Positions 24,942-34,618 of a stretch of DNA of 57,768 nt are shown here, piece after piece. The stretch comes from Blautia sp. BIOML-A1 (GTDB lineage: Bacteria; Bacillota; Clostridia; Lachnospirales; Lachnospiraceae), in assembly GCF_009883055.1 (NCBI RefSeq), contig NZ_WWVR01000017.1:1-57768 (forward strand), in the 5' to 3' direction. The stretch's first letter is position 1. Each line of letters starts with the position of its first letter. A program made the position numbers and the translations under genes. The notes beneath the pieces were generated by a model. It had not been told where the DNA came from. It saw nothing but the letters and a program-made list of their open reading frames with translations, and did no database searches.

Positions 24942-26138
24942 TTAAATTTGGAATAGTTTCAGTACATCTTTATCTTCTGATGATAATTTAACAGAGGCTT
25001 TCTGTCCAAGCTCTCTGCATTTCTGTGGATTTTTCAGCAGTTCTTCTATGTTTCTGCTGACTGCCTCCGGAGTCAGACTGCACATCATTCCGTCTTCTCC
25101 CTGAATGACCTGCTCCCTGTTTCCGCTGCTGTCCGACACAAGGATCGTACATCCAAGAGTCTGTGCTTCCTGTATTGCAATGCTCTTCCCTTCAAAACGA
25201 GTCGCATGGACATACAGGTTACATTGTCTGTAATACGGATAAGGATTCGTCTTTGCTCCCAGAAGCACGAAATCTTCCTGCAGACCAAGACGGTCAATCT
25301 GGCTCTGCAGCTTTTCTCTCAGTTCTCCCTCTCCAAGAACATACCATCTGGCTTTTACACCATGATCTTTGAGGATTTTCATTGCATCAATCGAAATCTC
25401 ATATGCCTTCTGTGCTGTCAGCCTTCCAACGGTAAGAATCCTCTTCCCGTCATAGGAATCCTCAAACCCTCCCGGAAGTTCTGCTTTCCTCCGGATTTCT
25501 TTCTGATCTATGAGGTTATGAAATACATATGTATTTTGGCTGCACTCCGGATACACCTTGACAAAGCTTTTCTTCACTTCATCGGACACTGTAAAAATCC
25601 TGTCAAAATCCGGATAGCAGTTTCTGTCCAGCTCTCTGGTATAACCGGCAAATCCATAGTCTACATGGAGAAATGTAAACTTCCGGTCAGCATTAATATG
25701 ATCATGGACATAATAGGTCGCTCCACCCTCAAGATAGGCGACTGCCATATCATAATGTTCTTTGATACTCTGTCCACTGTCTGACATTACACGCCAGAGA
25801 AGCTTATCCGGACTTAGCTTGCCTTTTTTTAACATAACAAAGGTATTTCTGAGAAGAAACGGTAAATTTCTGAGCACCGCTCCCCGAATCCAGAGACGCT
25901 TCCATATCTTTCTGTTAAGAACTTTTTTCCCGTCTTTTGAGAGAACAGAGGCATCTGAATATTCCCTGTTAAGAACCTTTACATGTTCCGGAATCTGAGA
26001 GATCAGTTCTCCCTGATCCAGAAGGACATACAGTGATACTTCATACTGTTCCCTCGGGAAATGTTTCAGAAGCTCGATCAGAGCTTTTTCGGCTCCTGCC
26101 CCTCCAAGCGTATTGATCACAAAAAGAATTTTTTTCAT
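24942..26138 (-). CDS. glycosyltransferase family 4
   Basis: This 398-residue GT-B enzyme has the N-terminal loop INTLGGAGAEKALI and the C-terminal nucleotide-sugar site: RILTVGRLTAQKAYEISIDA, then HATRFEGKSIAIQEAQTLGC with the E-x7-E pattern. It transfers a hexose in assembly of the exopolysaccharide. The ATG overlaps the DUF2304 stop by 4 bp, so the two are co-translated. No membrane segment is visible. Confidence 0.9.
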   Translation of the reverse strand: MKKILFVINTLGGAGAEKALIELLKHFPREQYEVSLYVLLDQGELISQIPEHVKVLNREYSDASVLSKDGKKVLNRKIWKRLWIRGAVLRNLPFLLRNTFVMLKKGKLSPDKLLWRVMSDSGQSIKEHYDMAVAYLEGGATYYVHDHINADRKFTFLHVDYGFAGYTRELDRNCYPDFDRIFTVSDEVKKSFVKVYPECSQNTYVFHNLIDQKEIRRKAELPGGFEDSYDGKRILTVGRLTAQKAYEISIDAMKILKDHGVKARWYVLGEGELREKLQSQIDRLGLQEDFVLLGAKTNPYPYYRQCNLYVHATRFEGKSIAIQEAQTLGCTILVSDSSGNREQVIQGEDGMMCSLTPEAVSRNIEELLKNPQKCRELGQKASVKLSSEDKDVLKLFQI

Positions 26139-26542
26139 TTTTGTAAGTCATCACCTCCTGCAAAATGCTGGTCGATCCTTTTTTCCAGTTCTTCTAATTT
26201 CTTCAGCATTCTTTCACTGTCCTGATTAAGAAGGGATATCTGCATTGCCAGTTCCTGATTCTTCCGCATCAGAATTGAAAGCTGTGTGCTTATGAACCAA
26301 AGAGTCCATACAACTCCAATCGTTATAAGAAAAATTAAGATCAAAATCCTGAGACTTACATACCGTTCCAGTTCGGAAGGCTCTATCAGAATTCCGCATA
26401 TAACCAGCAGCACTGATACAATAGCCCACGCAAGACAGAACGGTTCCGTCATTTTTCTCTTTGCCAGTGATAAGATTGCCATCACCAGAAGACAGATTCC
26501 CATCATTATCAAAAATATCGTTAACAAATCTCCCAATGTCAT
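26135..26542 (-). CDS. DUF2304 membrane protein
   Basis: This 135-residue protein has three hydrophobic segments (about 5-25, 37-53, 66-88) and a C-terminal coiled coil (ERMLKKLEELEKRIDQ). DUF2304 proteins accompany GT2 polyprenyl-phosphate glycosyltransferases and are thought to assist them or help flipping. The order here (DUF2304, GT4, GT2) fits that. It starts 12 bp after pelG. Confidence 0.85.
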   Translation of the reverse strand: MTLGDLLTIFLIMMGICLLVMAILSLAKRKMTEPFCLAWAIVSVLLVICGILIEPSELERYVSLRILILIFLITIGVVWTLWFISTQLSILMRKNQELAMQISLLNQDSERMLKKLEELEKRIDQHFAGGDDLQK

Positions 26543-26554
26543 TTTTTCCCTCCT

Positions 26555-28003
26555 CTAATTTTGTTCATATCTGTCAAATACCTTCGGTGAAGGACAGCTT
26601 CCTTTTGATTTCTGAAGCAGATGCCCATTACAGAAAATGTGTATATCCAGGTTCTTTTCCATCCACTGGAGCCTGCGATACGCGACTGCAAAACCGATAA
26701 AACTTCCGACTGTCAGTCCGATTCCATACCAGATATCCGGAAAGTGTGTAGCAATTATGCTCCCGATCAGTGTCCCGATACAGAAGGACAGACCGGTAAG
26801 TACAGAACCCTTAAAATCATCGAAATAATACAGAAAAATAATCTCTGCATACATCAAAAACAAAATGAAATATCCTGCTGCAAGGCAGGGATAGATTCGA
26901 AGCGTCATGCCCCCAAATCCGACCTGCGGAAGAAAGATCATACATAACAGGAAAATAACCAGCGTAATAATGAACTGTATTCTGGCAAGACTTAACAGTT
27001 CCTCTGCCAGAAGCCGGAACATTCGTTTCTTGGTGATCTCAATATCGGCTCCCCTGCCTCCGATAACAGCTTCCGAGTACGCTTTGTACCTTTCATGGAA
27101 GTTCATCTCCACCCTGCTGATAAAGATCACACTCGCAGAAATATTTGTGAACATCGCAAGACAGGTTGCCATATCATAGGTCGTCACACATACAAAGCTT
27201 CTGACTATCACCATATGAAGGTCTGTCGTCCAGAATACAAAGTTATGGATGTACAGTCCCAGCGTATACAGGAAATTGGTAAGCACAAGCGGCCAGTACT
27301 CTCTGAAATAGTGAAATACCCTTCGGTATCTTCCGCTGTTCTCCCGGAAATAGCTTCGTATCAGAGCAAATTCCAGACAGGCGATCAGCCAGAAACCAAT
27401 GGCCAGTGCAAGAAGCATTCCATAGGTGATACTCATATGAATGACTTTTACAAACAGAAAAGACAACAGTACTGTCACAGTCATACCGATCATGAAGAAA
27501 AAGGAAATTTTCTTATAATCTTTACAGATCGACAGGTACAGCATAGAATAAAACACCAGTACCAGGGCAACAAATCCACAATATCCGGTGAAAACATAGA
27601 TGATATCCACGTTTCCCACCAGATACTCGTGGATACAGAACGAAATTCCAAAAAGTGCACTGAATGTAATATTCAGGATCATCCCGACATAGTAGCACGG
27701 AAGGATATCCTCAAAGGTTTCCTCATAGATGATATCCGACATGTACTTGGATAATACAGAGTTGAACGGCGATGCTGTAAGGAGCGAGAATATAAAGATA
27801 TACAGTACTGTACAGGAGAACAACTCTCTCGTAGCATATCCGACTGAATCAAAGCCAAGAAAATGCTCCATAATACAAAGTGCACCAATCACGGTAAGCA
27901 TTGGAGCAATGGTCATGACCGTACTGTAACCCATGCCGATGATATTTGTTGTCAGCGTTCTTTTTCCATATATATTGTTTAATTTAACACCGATTCCAGC
28001 CAT
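26555..28003 (-). CDS. pelG: exopolysaccharide Pel membrane transporter PelG
   Basis: This 482-residue protein has about 12 membrane helices and the PelG start MAGIGVKLNNIYGKRTL. The block LLTASPFNSVLSKYMSDIIYEE is characteristic for PelG. In known Pel systems PelG belongs to the MOP superfamily and, with PelD, PelE and PelF, forms the inner-membrane complex that polymerises and exports the amino-sugar polymer. It lies 22 bp after pelF. Confidence 0.93.
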   Translation of the reverse strand: MAGIGVKLNNIYGKRTLTTNIIGMGYSTVMTIAPMLTVIGALCIMEHFLGFDSVGYATRELFSCTVLYIFIFSLLTASPFNSVLSKYMSDIIYEETFEDILPCYYVGMILNITFSALFGISFCIHEYLVGNVDIIYVFTGYCGFVALVLVFYSMLYLSICKDYKKISFFFMIGMTVTVLLSFLFVKVIHMSITYGMLLALAIGFWLIACLEFALIRSYFRENSGRYRRVFHYFREYWPLVLTNFLYTLGLYIHNFVFWTTDLHMVIVRSFVCVTTYDMATCLAMFTNISASVIFISRVEMNFHERYKAYSEAVIGGRGADIEITKKRMFRLLAEELLSLARIQFIITLVIFLLCMIFLPQVGFGGMTLRIYPCLAAGYFILFLMYAEIIFLYYFDDFKGSVLTGLSFCIGTLIGSIIATHFPDIWYGIGLTVGSFIGFAVAYRRLQWMEKNLDIHIFCNGHLLQKSKGSCPSPKVFDRYEQN

Positions 28004-28025
28004 TATCCTGTCTCCATCCTGTTTT

Positions 28026-29489
28026 CTATCGTTTCAGTTGAAAGGGTTCTTCTGTCCATTCAACCTGCTGCTCCTCTGCAAATCTACGGTAAATCTCTTT
28101 ATAAGTTTCCTTCATCTGCTCAATCCGGTAAAAGGAAGTAACCCTCTTATATCCGGCCTCACCCATCTGTTCCCGTCCTTCCGGATCTATGGCAAGGTCT
28201 ATCATTGCCTGGGCGATTTCCTCCAGATTCATGATGTGAGTCAGAATACCTGCTGCTCCAAATCCATCATCATTGCCATAGATCAGTTCCCGGCAGTTTC
28301 CGACATCTGTCGCAATCGTCGGCTTATGTGCCGCATAGCTTTCCAGAATTGTCAGCGGCTGTCCCTCACTGATACTGGTAAGAATCGTAAAATCCATCCT
28401 CCCTAAATATTCTTTCACATTGACCCTTCCTGTAAATTCAATATCGGATACTCCAAGAGAATCCACAAGGTCAAAACATTCCTGTGCATATTTTTCATCC
28501 TCATCGGTCGGACCCATGATCCAGAGTTTTAACTTCGGCACACTTTTTTTTGCAAAAGCAAATGCCTGTATCATCGTCTTTACATCCTTGATCGGGCTGA
28601 CACGAAGAACAGCTCCTATATTGATCATCTGTTCTTCTGGATTTTTGCCTGGTATATCTGCAAAACCATCTACATCAATTCCATTTGGCGTCACCTGAAT
28701 TTTTTCTTCCGGACAGCCGAGTTCCATCTGAAGCGTTCTGGCACGTTCAAAGAGACAGGTAACAGCATCTGCCTTATCATACGCCAGAAGTGACATCTTC
28801 TTGAACTGTTCGATCCAGATATTTTTGTAGACACCTTTTACCCACTGTGCTTTGATCAGCTCCTCTTCTCTCTCTCGGGTATAGATTCCATGCTCGGAGA
28901 TCAGAAGCGAGCTTCCGTGGAAATGCTTTGCCATACTTCCGAGTACACCTGCATAACCGGTAGCAACACAATGGTACAGATCAGCTTTTGGCACATCCAT
29001 CTTTAATGCCCAGAACAGTGGCAGATAAATGGAACGGAGTGTCCAGAGGAAATCTGAAAATATAATATTCGGATACTGTCTGTTATAACACTCTCGGGCA
29101 ATCTCAAAAAAGTCCGGTCCCATCAGAAAGCTGTCCACAGAGATGCTGCCATGGTGAAACAGATCAAAAACAACTCCCCAGTCGGTCTTTCTGTTGAGAA
29201 CCATGTTCAGGACTTCTTCATATTCTTTCCTGGAAAGACGGGCTTTTCTTCTGCTCTTTCTCGTTTTTCTTCCTTCATCCCACTCACAGTCATCCAGATA
29301 CAGTTCATATACCTGTGTCAGGTTTTCCGGAAGCTCATATACAAACTTTCCTCTCTGAGATCTGTTTGCCACAATTGCAAGCAGGATAAATTCTATATTC
29401 GGAAAAGACTTGATCAGGCTGTTGATCCATCCGGAAACACCACCGACCACATATGGGTAGCAGCCCTCTGCCACTAAGCAAACCTTCAT
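28026..29489 (-). CDS. pelF: Pel glycosyltransferase PelF
   Basis: This 487-residue GT4 enzyme starts MKVCLVAEGCYPYVVGGVSGW, the diagnostic PelF N-terminus (DUF3492), and has the C-terminal site RVSPIKDVKTMIQAFA and TSISEGQPLTILESYA. PelF is the cytosolic polymerase that uses UDP-linked amino sugars in characterised Pel systems. The start overlaps the upstream DUF2194 gene by 4 bp. It is full length. Confidence 0.95.
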   Translation of the reverse strand: MKVCLVAEGCYPYVVGGVSGWINSLIKSFPNIEFILLAIVANRSQRGKFVYELPENLTQVYELYLDDCEWDEGRKTRKSRRKARLSRKEYEEVLNMVLNRKTDWGVVFDLFHHGSISVDSFLMGPDFFEIARECYNRQYPNIIFSDFLWTLRSIYLPLFWALKMDVPKADLYHCVATGYAGVLGSMAKHFHGSSLLISEHGIYTREREEELIKAQWVKGVYKNIWIEQFKKMSLLAYDKADAVTCLFERARTLQMELGCPEEKIQVTPNGIDVDGFADIPGKNPEEQMINIGAVLRVSPIKDVKTMIQAFAFAKKSVPKLKLWIMGPTDEDEKYAQECFDLVDSLGVSDIEFTGRVNVKEYLGRMDFTILTSISEGQPLTILESYAAHKPTIATDVGNCRELIYGNDDGFGAAGILTHIMNLEEIAQAMIDLAIDPEGREQMGEAGYKRVTSFYRIEQMKETYKEIYRRFAEEQQVEWTEEPFQLKR

Positions 29490-31327
29490 CTCTTACCTCT
29501 CTCTACACAGTTTTTGCGGGTATCATAGTAAAGCTCCTGCTCTTTTAGACGGATTTTTACTGTAGTATCTTCGGCACAGATCAGATATGCATCCGCTTCT
29601 ATTTCTGTCTGGCTGCCGCCGTCAATCTCATCGATTTCTTCGCCATGTGTCCTTAAGATAAACCAGCTTCCTGCCTCTGATGTCTGAAGCGTGATTGTAT
29701 TATCTTCTCGAGACTGGCTATATGCCAGATTCAGGAACGTTCTGATTCTTGCATTGCTCTCAGAAAGAGTGGTGCTGTCAAAATCTCTGAAATTTTTCCA
29801 ATATGTCAGAAGGTTACTGGAAAAACGCTTTTGCATGACTTCCCATCGGTCCGTTTTCTCCTGTGGCCAGAAAATATCATACATATCCAGCATAACATTT
29901 GTATATCCAAGCGCGGTCTGAATGCTTCGCATCCTGATATCGTCACTGTATGCATAATTCATACCGTCACTTGTAACAGTCTGTAATGTTACAGAATCAC
30001 TGTAATAAGAGACCACCGGCTGGTTCTCTGTATAGTCACAGACCAGAGTTCCGACATCTCCAAGAAGGCCGGAATCCGTGTCTTTCAGAATTCCTTTCAG
30101 ATCTTTTTCTTTTGCAAATGCTGCACCAAAACGATAGTTTATCTTCTCATTTTCAAAAAACTCCGTATCCTTTGTGACCTTATCTTCCGCTTTGTCCAGC
30201 TTCTGATATTCCAGAGAGATTCCTGCCTCAGCACTCTGCTCCTTCATCTGCTTCAGATAAAACTCCAGGTTCCCGGATTTAGGTTCTATATCATCTGTGT
30301 AATCTGCCTGCGGCTGAATGAAACAGGTCATTTTCATATCACTTTTCTCGACAACAGAAATCAATGCAGGCCACATGATATCTCTCGCAATACCAGTTAC
30401 AGACTGACTGTATAGTTTCAGCATTTCAGTATTGTTTTCGTCTGCAAAAACGGGAAAATTAACCATGGAAAGATTCTGTGCGTTGACGATTGGATAAATT
30501 GTATATTGCAGTGCTTCTGCCCACATTCCATCCAGAAGTCCAAGAGCTGTGCTGCCCTTCATATAATCTCCGACTACCGCAAAGACACTTCCATAATCTA
30601 TTCCATTTCGCCAGATGATTGTCGGAAAATCCTCATTTTCAACATTTTTTCCTGTTTTTTCATCAAGAAGTCCTACCATATAGGTTTTGGTTCCGCTTCC
30701 TACCTGATACCAGGGAACATCGAGTTCCAGATCCTGACGTTTCTTTTCCTCTTTATCTTTCGATGTATTATAGGTCACTTCTCCTCCAAGGAGCAGTCCT
30801 TCAAACAGCTTCACACCTGCAAGATGCGTTTCCTCTGCAACAACCTTCTGAATCCCAAGAAATTTCATCAAAGCCTTGTTATTCTGGATATTTTTTGCGT
30901 TTTCCAGACAGCCGAAAACAATAATTACGCCTTTCTTTTCCAGAGTTTCCAGTGTAGTAAGGTTGTCGCCATCTGCATATTTCTCAGATTCCAGAATCAT
31001 CATTTCCGGTAGATTTTTGTCATCTGCTTTATATGTACTTACGGATTTACAGGAGATCAGTTTTCGTTTGGCATAAGTACACCATCTGCTGATGGCTGTT
31101 CCCATGTCACCGTTTTCATTTCCGATAAAGACAACAGAACTGTCAGCCCCTGTTACATTGTCAGAAGGCGTCCACCGGTTTCTACCATCGGCCTTTTTCT
31201 CTGTAAGACTGGAATTTATATCATAGGTGTTCTTGCTGTCCCTGAGTACCATAGAAAACTGAAACAGGAAAAACAAGACAAACATCATGGTCGCAATGCT
31301 GAAAAATTTTCTCTTTGAAACCATCAC
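29486..31327 (-). CDS. DUF2194 protein, PelA-deacetylase-like
   Basis: This 613-residue protein has one N-terminal membrane helix (about 9-26) and a large external part. It matches the DUF2194 family found at the pelA position of Gram-positive pel operons, where the protein provides the deacetylase function for exported Pel. The catalytic metal-binding residues are not obvious: blocks such as CFIQPQADYTDD and MLDMYDIFWPQEKTDRW are suggestive of a carbohydrate esterase 4 type barrel but lack a clear H-x-H pattern, so activity is uncertain. It overlaps both neighbours by 4 bp. Confidence 0.75.
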   Translation of the reverse strand: MMVSKRKFFSIATMMFVLFFLFQFSMVLRDSKNTYDINSSLTEKKADGRNRWTPSDNVTGADSSVVFIGNENGDMGTAISRWCTYAKRKLISCKSVSTYKADDKNLPEMMILESEKYADGDNLTTLETLEKKGVIIVFGCLENAKNIQNNKALMKFLGIQKVVAEETHLAGVKLFEGLLLGGEVTYNTSKDKEEKKRQDLELDVPWYQVGSGTKTYMVGLLDEKTGKNVENEDFPTIIWRNGIDYGSVFAVVGDYMKGSTALGLLDGMWAEALQYTIYPIVNAQNLSMVNFPVFADENNTEMLKLYSQSVTGIARDIMWPALISVVEKSDMKMTCFIQPQADYTDDIEPKSGNLEFYLKQMKEQSAEAGISLEYQKLDKAEDKVTKDTEFFENEKINYRFGAAFAKEKDLKGILKDTDSGLLGDVGTLVCDYTENQPVVSYYSDSVTLQTVTSDGMNYAYSDDIRMRSIQTALGYTNVMLDMYDIFWPQEKTDRWEVMQKRFSSNLLTYWKNFRDFDSTTLSESNARIRTFLNLAYSQSREDNTITLQTSEAGSWFILRTHGEEIDEIDGGSQTEIEADAYLICAEDTTVKIRLKEQELYYDTRKNCVERGKR

Positions 31328-33696
31328 TGCTCTGCCTCCTGTTCCTCTGTTTCTACCTGATTATATCCATAATCAATCGCAAAATTATACTGATGATACA
31401 TATTCTGCGGAATTCTGTAGCAGATAAACTGGTCGTCTTCATAGTAAACTTTCATTTCATTTGGATATTTTTTCATGAAAGCCTGTGCCCAGTAGTACAT
31501 TCTGGACATTACGATCCAGCGTTTTTCGCCCTGATACATTCCAATCCCGCCAACATTTGGAAGCGTCTGACTTGCACCTTTCTTAGAAATAGACTGTCCA
31601 CTGTCAGCATAACTAACACTATAATCCAACGGTATCTTCTCAATAAAGAAATAAACGTTCTCTGTAGGAATTATAACTTTTGTATCTTCCTTCATATGTT
31701 CCAGTTTACGAAGAAACGTAATCGTTTCATAATGCCATCCATGATCCAGGCCCATCTGCGTTTCATCGTTTGCAGAAACAATCGTCCATGTTTCATCCTC
31801 ATTATCTCTGATAATATTCGTAAGACAGGTAATCGCTCCGTTTGTTACATATCCTGATGAAAACCCTGGTTCTTTTATCAGATCATTTTGACTCAATACA
31901 ACCAACAGCACTGCTGCCAACCCTAAGGATAAGATATTTCGACAAATTCTAAGAACTTTCGGCATTAATACCAAATATAAAAGACCATCTGTAATCAAAA
32001 CTCCCGCCACCGGTAAAAGATATGCATAATAAATACTGCATCGTGCCGCATCCATCAGGGTCGGAAGGCCAAATGGACCCGCACACAGGAGAACGGTCAA
32101 TATCAGCATACAGAATCCAACTGACATGAGTACCGCTCCATATTCTGTTTTTTGAAAAGCACAGAACACCAATCCCAGGAGCAGTAAACCCGCATAAGCC
32201 GTCATTACTGCTGTTCCCATCTTCTGCCAGTCTACAGGAACGACTATATTTCTGATTCGTATCGACATTGTCCTGACTGCCTTCGGTATTTTATTCGGAA
32301 TGGTCTTAATTTTATCTGATATGACCTTAATTTTATCTGTCACTGTCCGCATCCGGTCTCCTAAAGAAGGTTTTTTCTGCTCGACAACAACCGTTGTTTC
32401 ACCCTTTTTAGCGGATGGCAGTTTACTTACATCGATCTCTGTAACCTTTCCATTGCCCGATGTAACCTGTACTTTGTTATTTTGTGTAGTATTATCTGCA
32501 TCAGACTCCTCATTTTGACTTCCATTAATGACACTCATTCCCCATCCCAGAGAGCCCTGAAGAGGTGTTCCGCCTGCAAACGCAATCGCCATCGGAAGAA
32601 CCGCCAGTACAACACTGAGAATTCCTGTAACCATAATGCGGCAGAAGTATTCCTTCTTCACAAACCGAAAACAAAATCCCATCGCAATGCCAATACAACA
32701 GAGTCCTGCAATCATCGTTCCATAGAAATGAATTGCCAGTGTGAGAGAAAATGCCATCGCAAAACATTGCAGAATCCTTCGGGTTTCCCTGTCTGTCAGA
32801 TTTTCCTTATGTATCTGAAAAAATCTGATTAAAAAATAGACCGATGGAATCACAAAAATCATCCCATATTCCTGTGGCAATGTAGAATAAAATCTTGAAT
32901 AAGTCTGCCCTGACCAGAAATCTCCAACGATATATGCAAATACACCGATATACGGAAGATATTTTGTTTTGCAGAGCAGCTTCAGCATGACCAGAAGCAC
33001 TGCATGAAGATAAATAACCTGAACAAAGAAGAACTCACACAGGATTACATAAGTATCTACTCCAAAAACGGTATGGAGATAGTAGATCATGCAATGAAAT
33101 CCAAACGGATAAACACCTTTGGAAAAGATTTTTCCTCTGCTCATCTGATTGATCCAGCTTAAATGCACCGGAATATCCGATGCTCGATAACCATAAGTAA
33201 GTATGATCTGGCGGCCATAAATCCAGAGAAGTGCTCCACAGATAAATATCAGAAATACAAATTGTATTGGTTTCTTCACAATATATCTGCAAAAAAACTT
33301 TCCAAAATATCTGCATCCAGATTTCATCCATTCTCCAAATTTGCTAACAGCAGACCTGATACCCAGGCTTCCATCGGACAGCCTGCAAAATATTTTTTTA
33401 CCCTTTGCAAGTTTCCGTCTCAGAGGGATTCGATTAACCTTAAGTCCGATCAATATGCTCATCAGAACTGTGACTGCTGTGAGCGTGAAAAAATTCGAAA
33501 TGTGAAGCAGCTGAAGTGCAAATACAATGTTAATAATATAAAAGTTTCCAAATGTATAGGACATCAGAAATTGCTCTGACAGCCTCCTGCCTTTCAGTAT
33601 TCTGCGGAACATGATTTCCGGCAAAAGCACTGTAATTCCCGTATATGCAGCAAAAATACCTGTAAATCGTAAAATCACCAGTGTTGACATTAACAT
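31324..33696 (-). CDS. large polytopic membrane protein, GT-C-like
   Basis: This 790-residue protein has about 12-13 membrane helices, an early loop RASDIPVHLSW with an Asp as in GT-C glycosyltransferases, a central extracellular loop (about 400-480) rich in Asn/Gln with short repeats such as IKVISDKIKTIPNKI, and a C-terminal soluble domain of about 160 residues. I do not recognise it as a classical Pel protein. It could use a polyprenyl-phosphate sugar made by the GT2 at 24139 to decorate the polymer. Tight coupling with the DUF2194 gene (4-bp overlap) and pelE-like gene (13-bp gap) places it in the Pel core. Confidence 0.65.
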   Translation of the reverse strand: MLMSTLVILRFTGIFAAYTGITVLLPEIMFRRILKGRRLSEQFLMSYTFGNFYIINIVFALQLLHISNFFTLTAVTVLMSILIGLKVNRIPLRRKLAKGKKIFCRLSDGSLGIRSAVSKFGEWMKSGCRYFGKFFCRYIVKKPIQFVFLIFICGALLWIYGRQIILTYGYRASDIPVHLSWINQMSRGKIFSKGVYPFGFHCMIYYLHTVFGVDTYVILCEFFFVQVIYLHAVLLVMLKLLCKTKYLPYIGVFAYIVGDFWSGQTYSRFYSTLPQEYGMIFVIPSVYFLIRFFQIHKENLTDRETRRILQCFAMAFSLTLAIHFYGTMIAGLCCIGIAMGFCFRFVKKEYFCRIMVTGILSVVLAVLPMAIAFAGGTPLQGSLGWGMSVINGSQNEESDADNTTQNNKVQVTSGNGKVTEIDVSKLPSAKKGETTVVVEQKKPSLGDRMRTVTDKIKVISDKIKTIPNKIPKAVRTMSIRIRNIVVPVDWQKMGTAVMTAYAGLLLLGLVFCAFQKTEYGAVLMSVGFCMLILTVLLCAGPFGLPTLMDAARCSIYYAYLLPVAGVLITDGLLYLVLMPKVLRICRNILSLGLAAVLLVVLSQNDLIKEPGFSSGYVTNGAITCLTNIIRDNEDETWTIVSANDETQMGLDHGWHYETITFLRKLEHMKEDTKVIIPTENVYFFIEKIPLDYSVSYADSGQSISKKGASQTLPNVGGIGMYQGEKRWIVMSRMYYWAQAFMKKYPNEMKVYYEDDQFICYRIPQNMYHQYNFAIDYGYNQVETEEQEAEQ

Positions 33697-33709
33697 GTTG
33701 TTTCATCCT

Positions 33710-34618
33710 CTACATAAATATTCTGATAAGTTCCAGTGTCTCATTATCAATCGTAATATCAGATTCTTTAAGCTCCTGCATGATACGGAAAAAATTTTCC
33801 CGGTCACCGCAGGAAAAGAACAGTTTGAGCTGACAGGTATAGCTGGAAAGAGCATCCGGATACTGCTCTCTGACACGGGCACACCATTTGCGGCAGTTTT
33901 CATAATCTTCAGTCTCAAGAAGTCTCTGACACACCTTCTCATAGACGGAACTGCTTATCTTCTGTCTGTCTGCCGTCCATGCCTTCTGCAGAACTTCATC
34001 CATACGCTCTGCCATGGAACGCTGCTCCAGATCGGTCAGAACCTTCTGTTCAACAACAGGATTCATATATTCCAGAAGATTAACGCAGTTCTCTGCAATA
34101 TGCTCCTCGTCTTCGTCCAGGGTACGGTATTTTTCCTGTACACCGACACGAAAATCACTCAGCACATCCTGAAGAATTGACGCTGCATAATGAGCAGTCT
34201 CCGTGTCTTCACTGTTCAGTGCCAGTGCGATGGACGACAGAGAGTTCTTATAATCGCCACGAATTACATTAAGAATAAAACTACGAAGACTTTTTTTGTC
34301 GGTAACTTCCAGTGCCTCTTCAAGTGAAACCATATTTTTTTCTGTTTCTTCATCAGGACGTATAAATGTTTCTACCCTTTCCTTACTGAATACCACATCA
34401 GAAAGATCCATGGACATCAGCATAAAAAGCCGGCTGGTCCAGAATGCCACAAACACAAAGGTCGGTCCTACAACCGGACATAACAGCATCATTCCTGCTT
34501 TCATCCATGTACTTAAGCTTTTTTCCTTTCTTCTGAGATGGTTCCAGATAAGATACACCACAACCACCAGAAGATTCAGAACAAGTAAAATTATAAACAG
34601 CCTCATTCTTCCGGACAT
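33710..34618 (-). CDS. pelE: PelE-like membrane/TPR protein
   Basis: This 302-residue protein has two N-terminal membrane segments (about 5-25 and 38-62) and a helical region with TPR-like periodicity, the arrangement of PelE. In characterised systems PelE links PelD to the synthase complex. The start overlaps pelD-like by 16 bp. Direct sequence similarity to PelE is weak, so the call relies on architecture and position. Confidence 0.7.
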   Translation of the reverse strand: MSGRMRLFIILLVLNLLVVVVYLIWNHLRRKEKSLSTWMKAGMMLLCPVVGPTFVFVAFWTSRLFMLMSMDLSDVVFSKERVETFIRPDEETEKNMVSLEEALEVTDKKSLRSFILNVIRGDYKNSLSSIALALNSEDTETAHYAASILQDVLSDFRVGVQEKYRTLDEDEEHIAENCVNLLEYMNPVVEQKVLTDLEQRSMAERMDEVLQKAWTADRQKISSSVYEKVCQRLLETEDYENCRKWCARVREQYPDALSSYTCQLKLFFSCGDRENFFRIMQELKESDITIDNETLELIRIFM

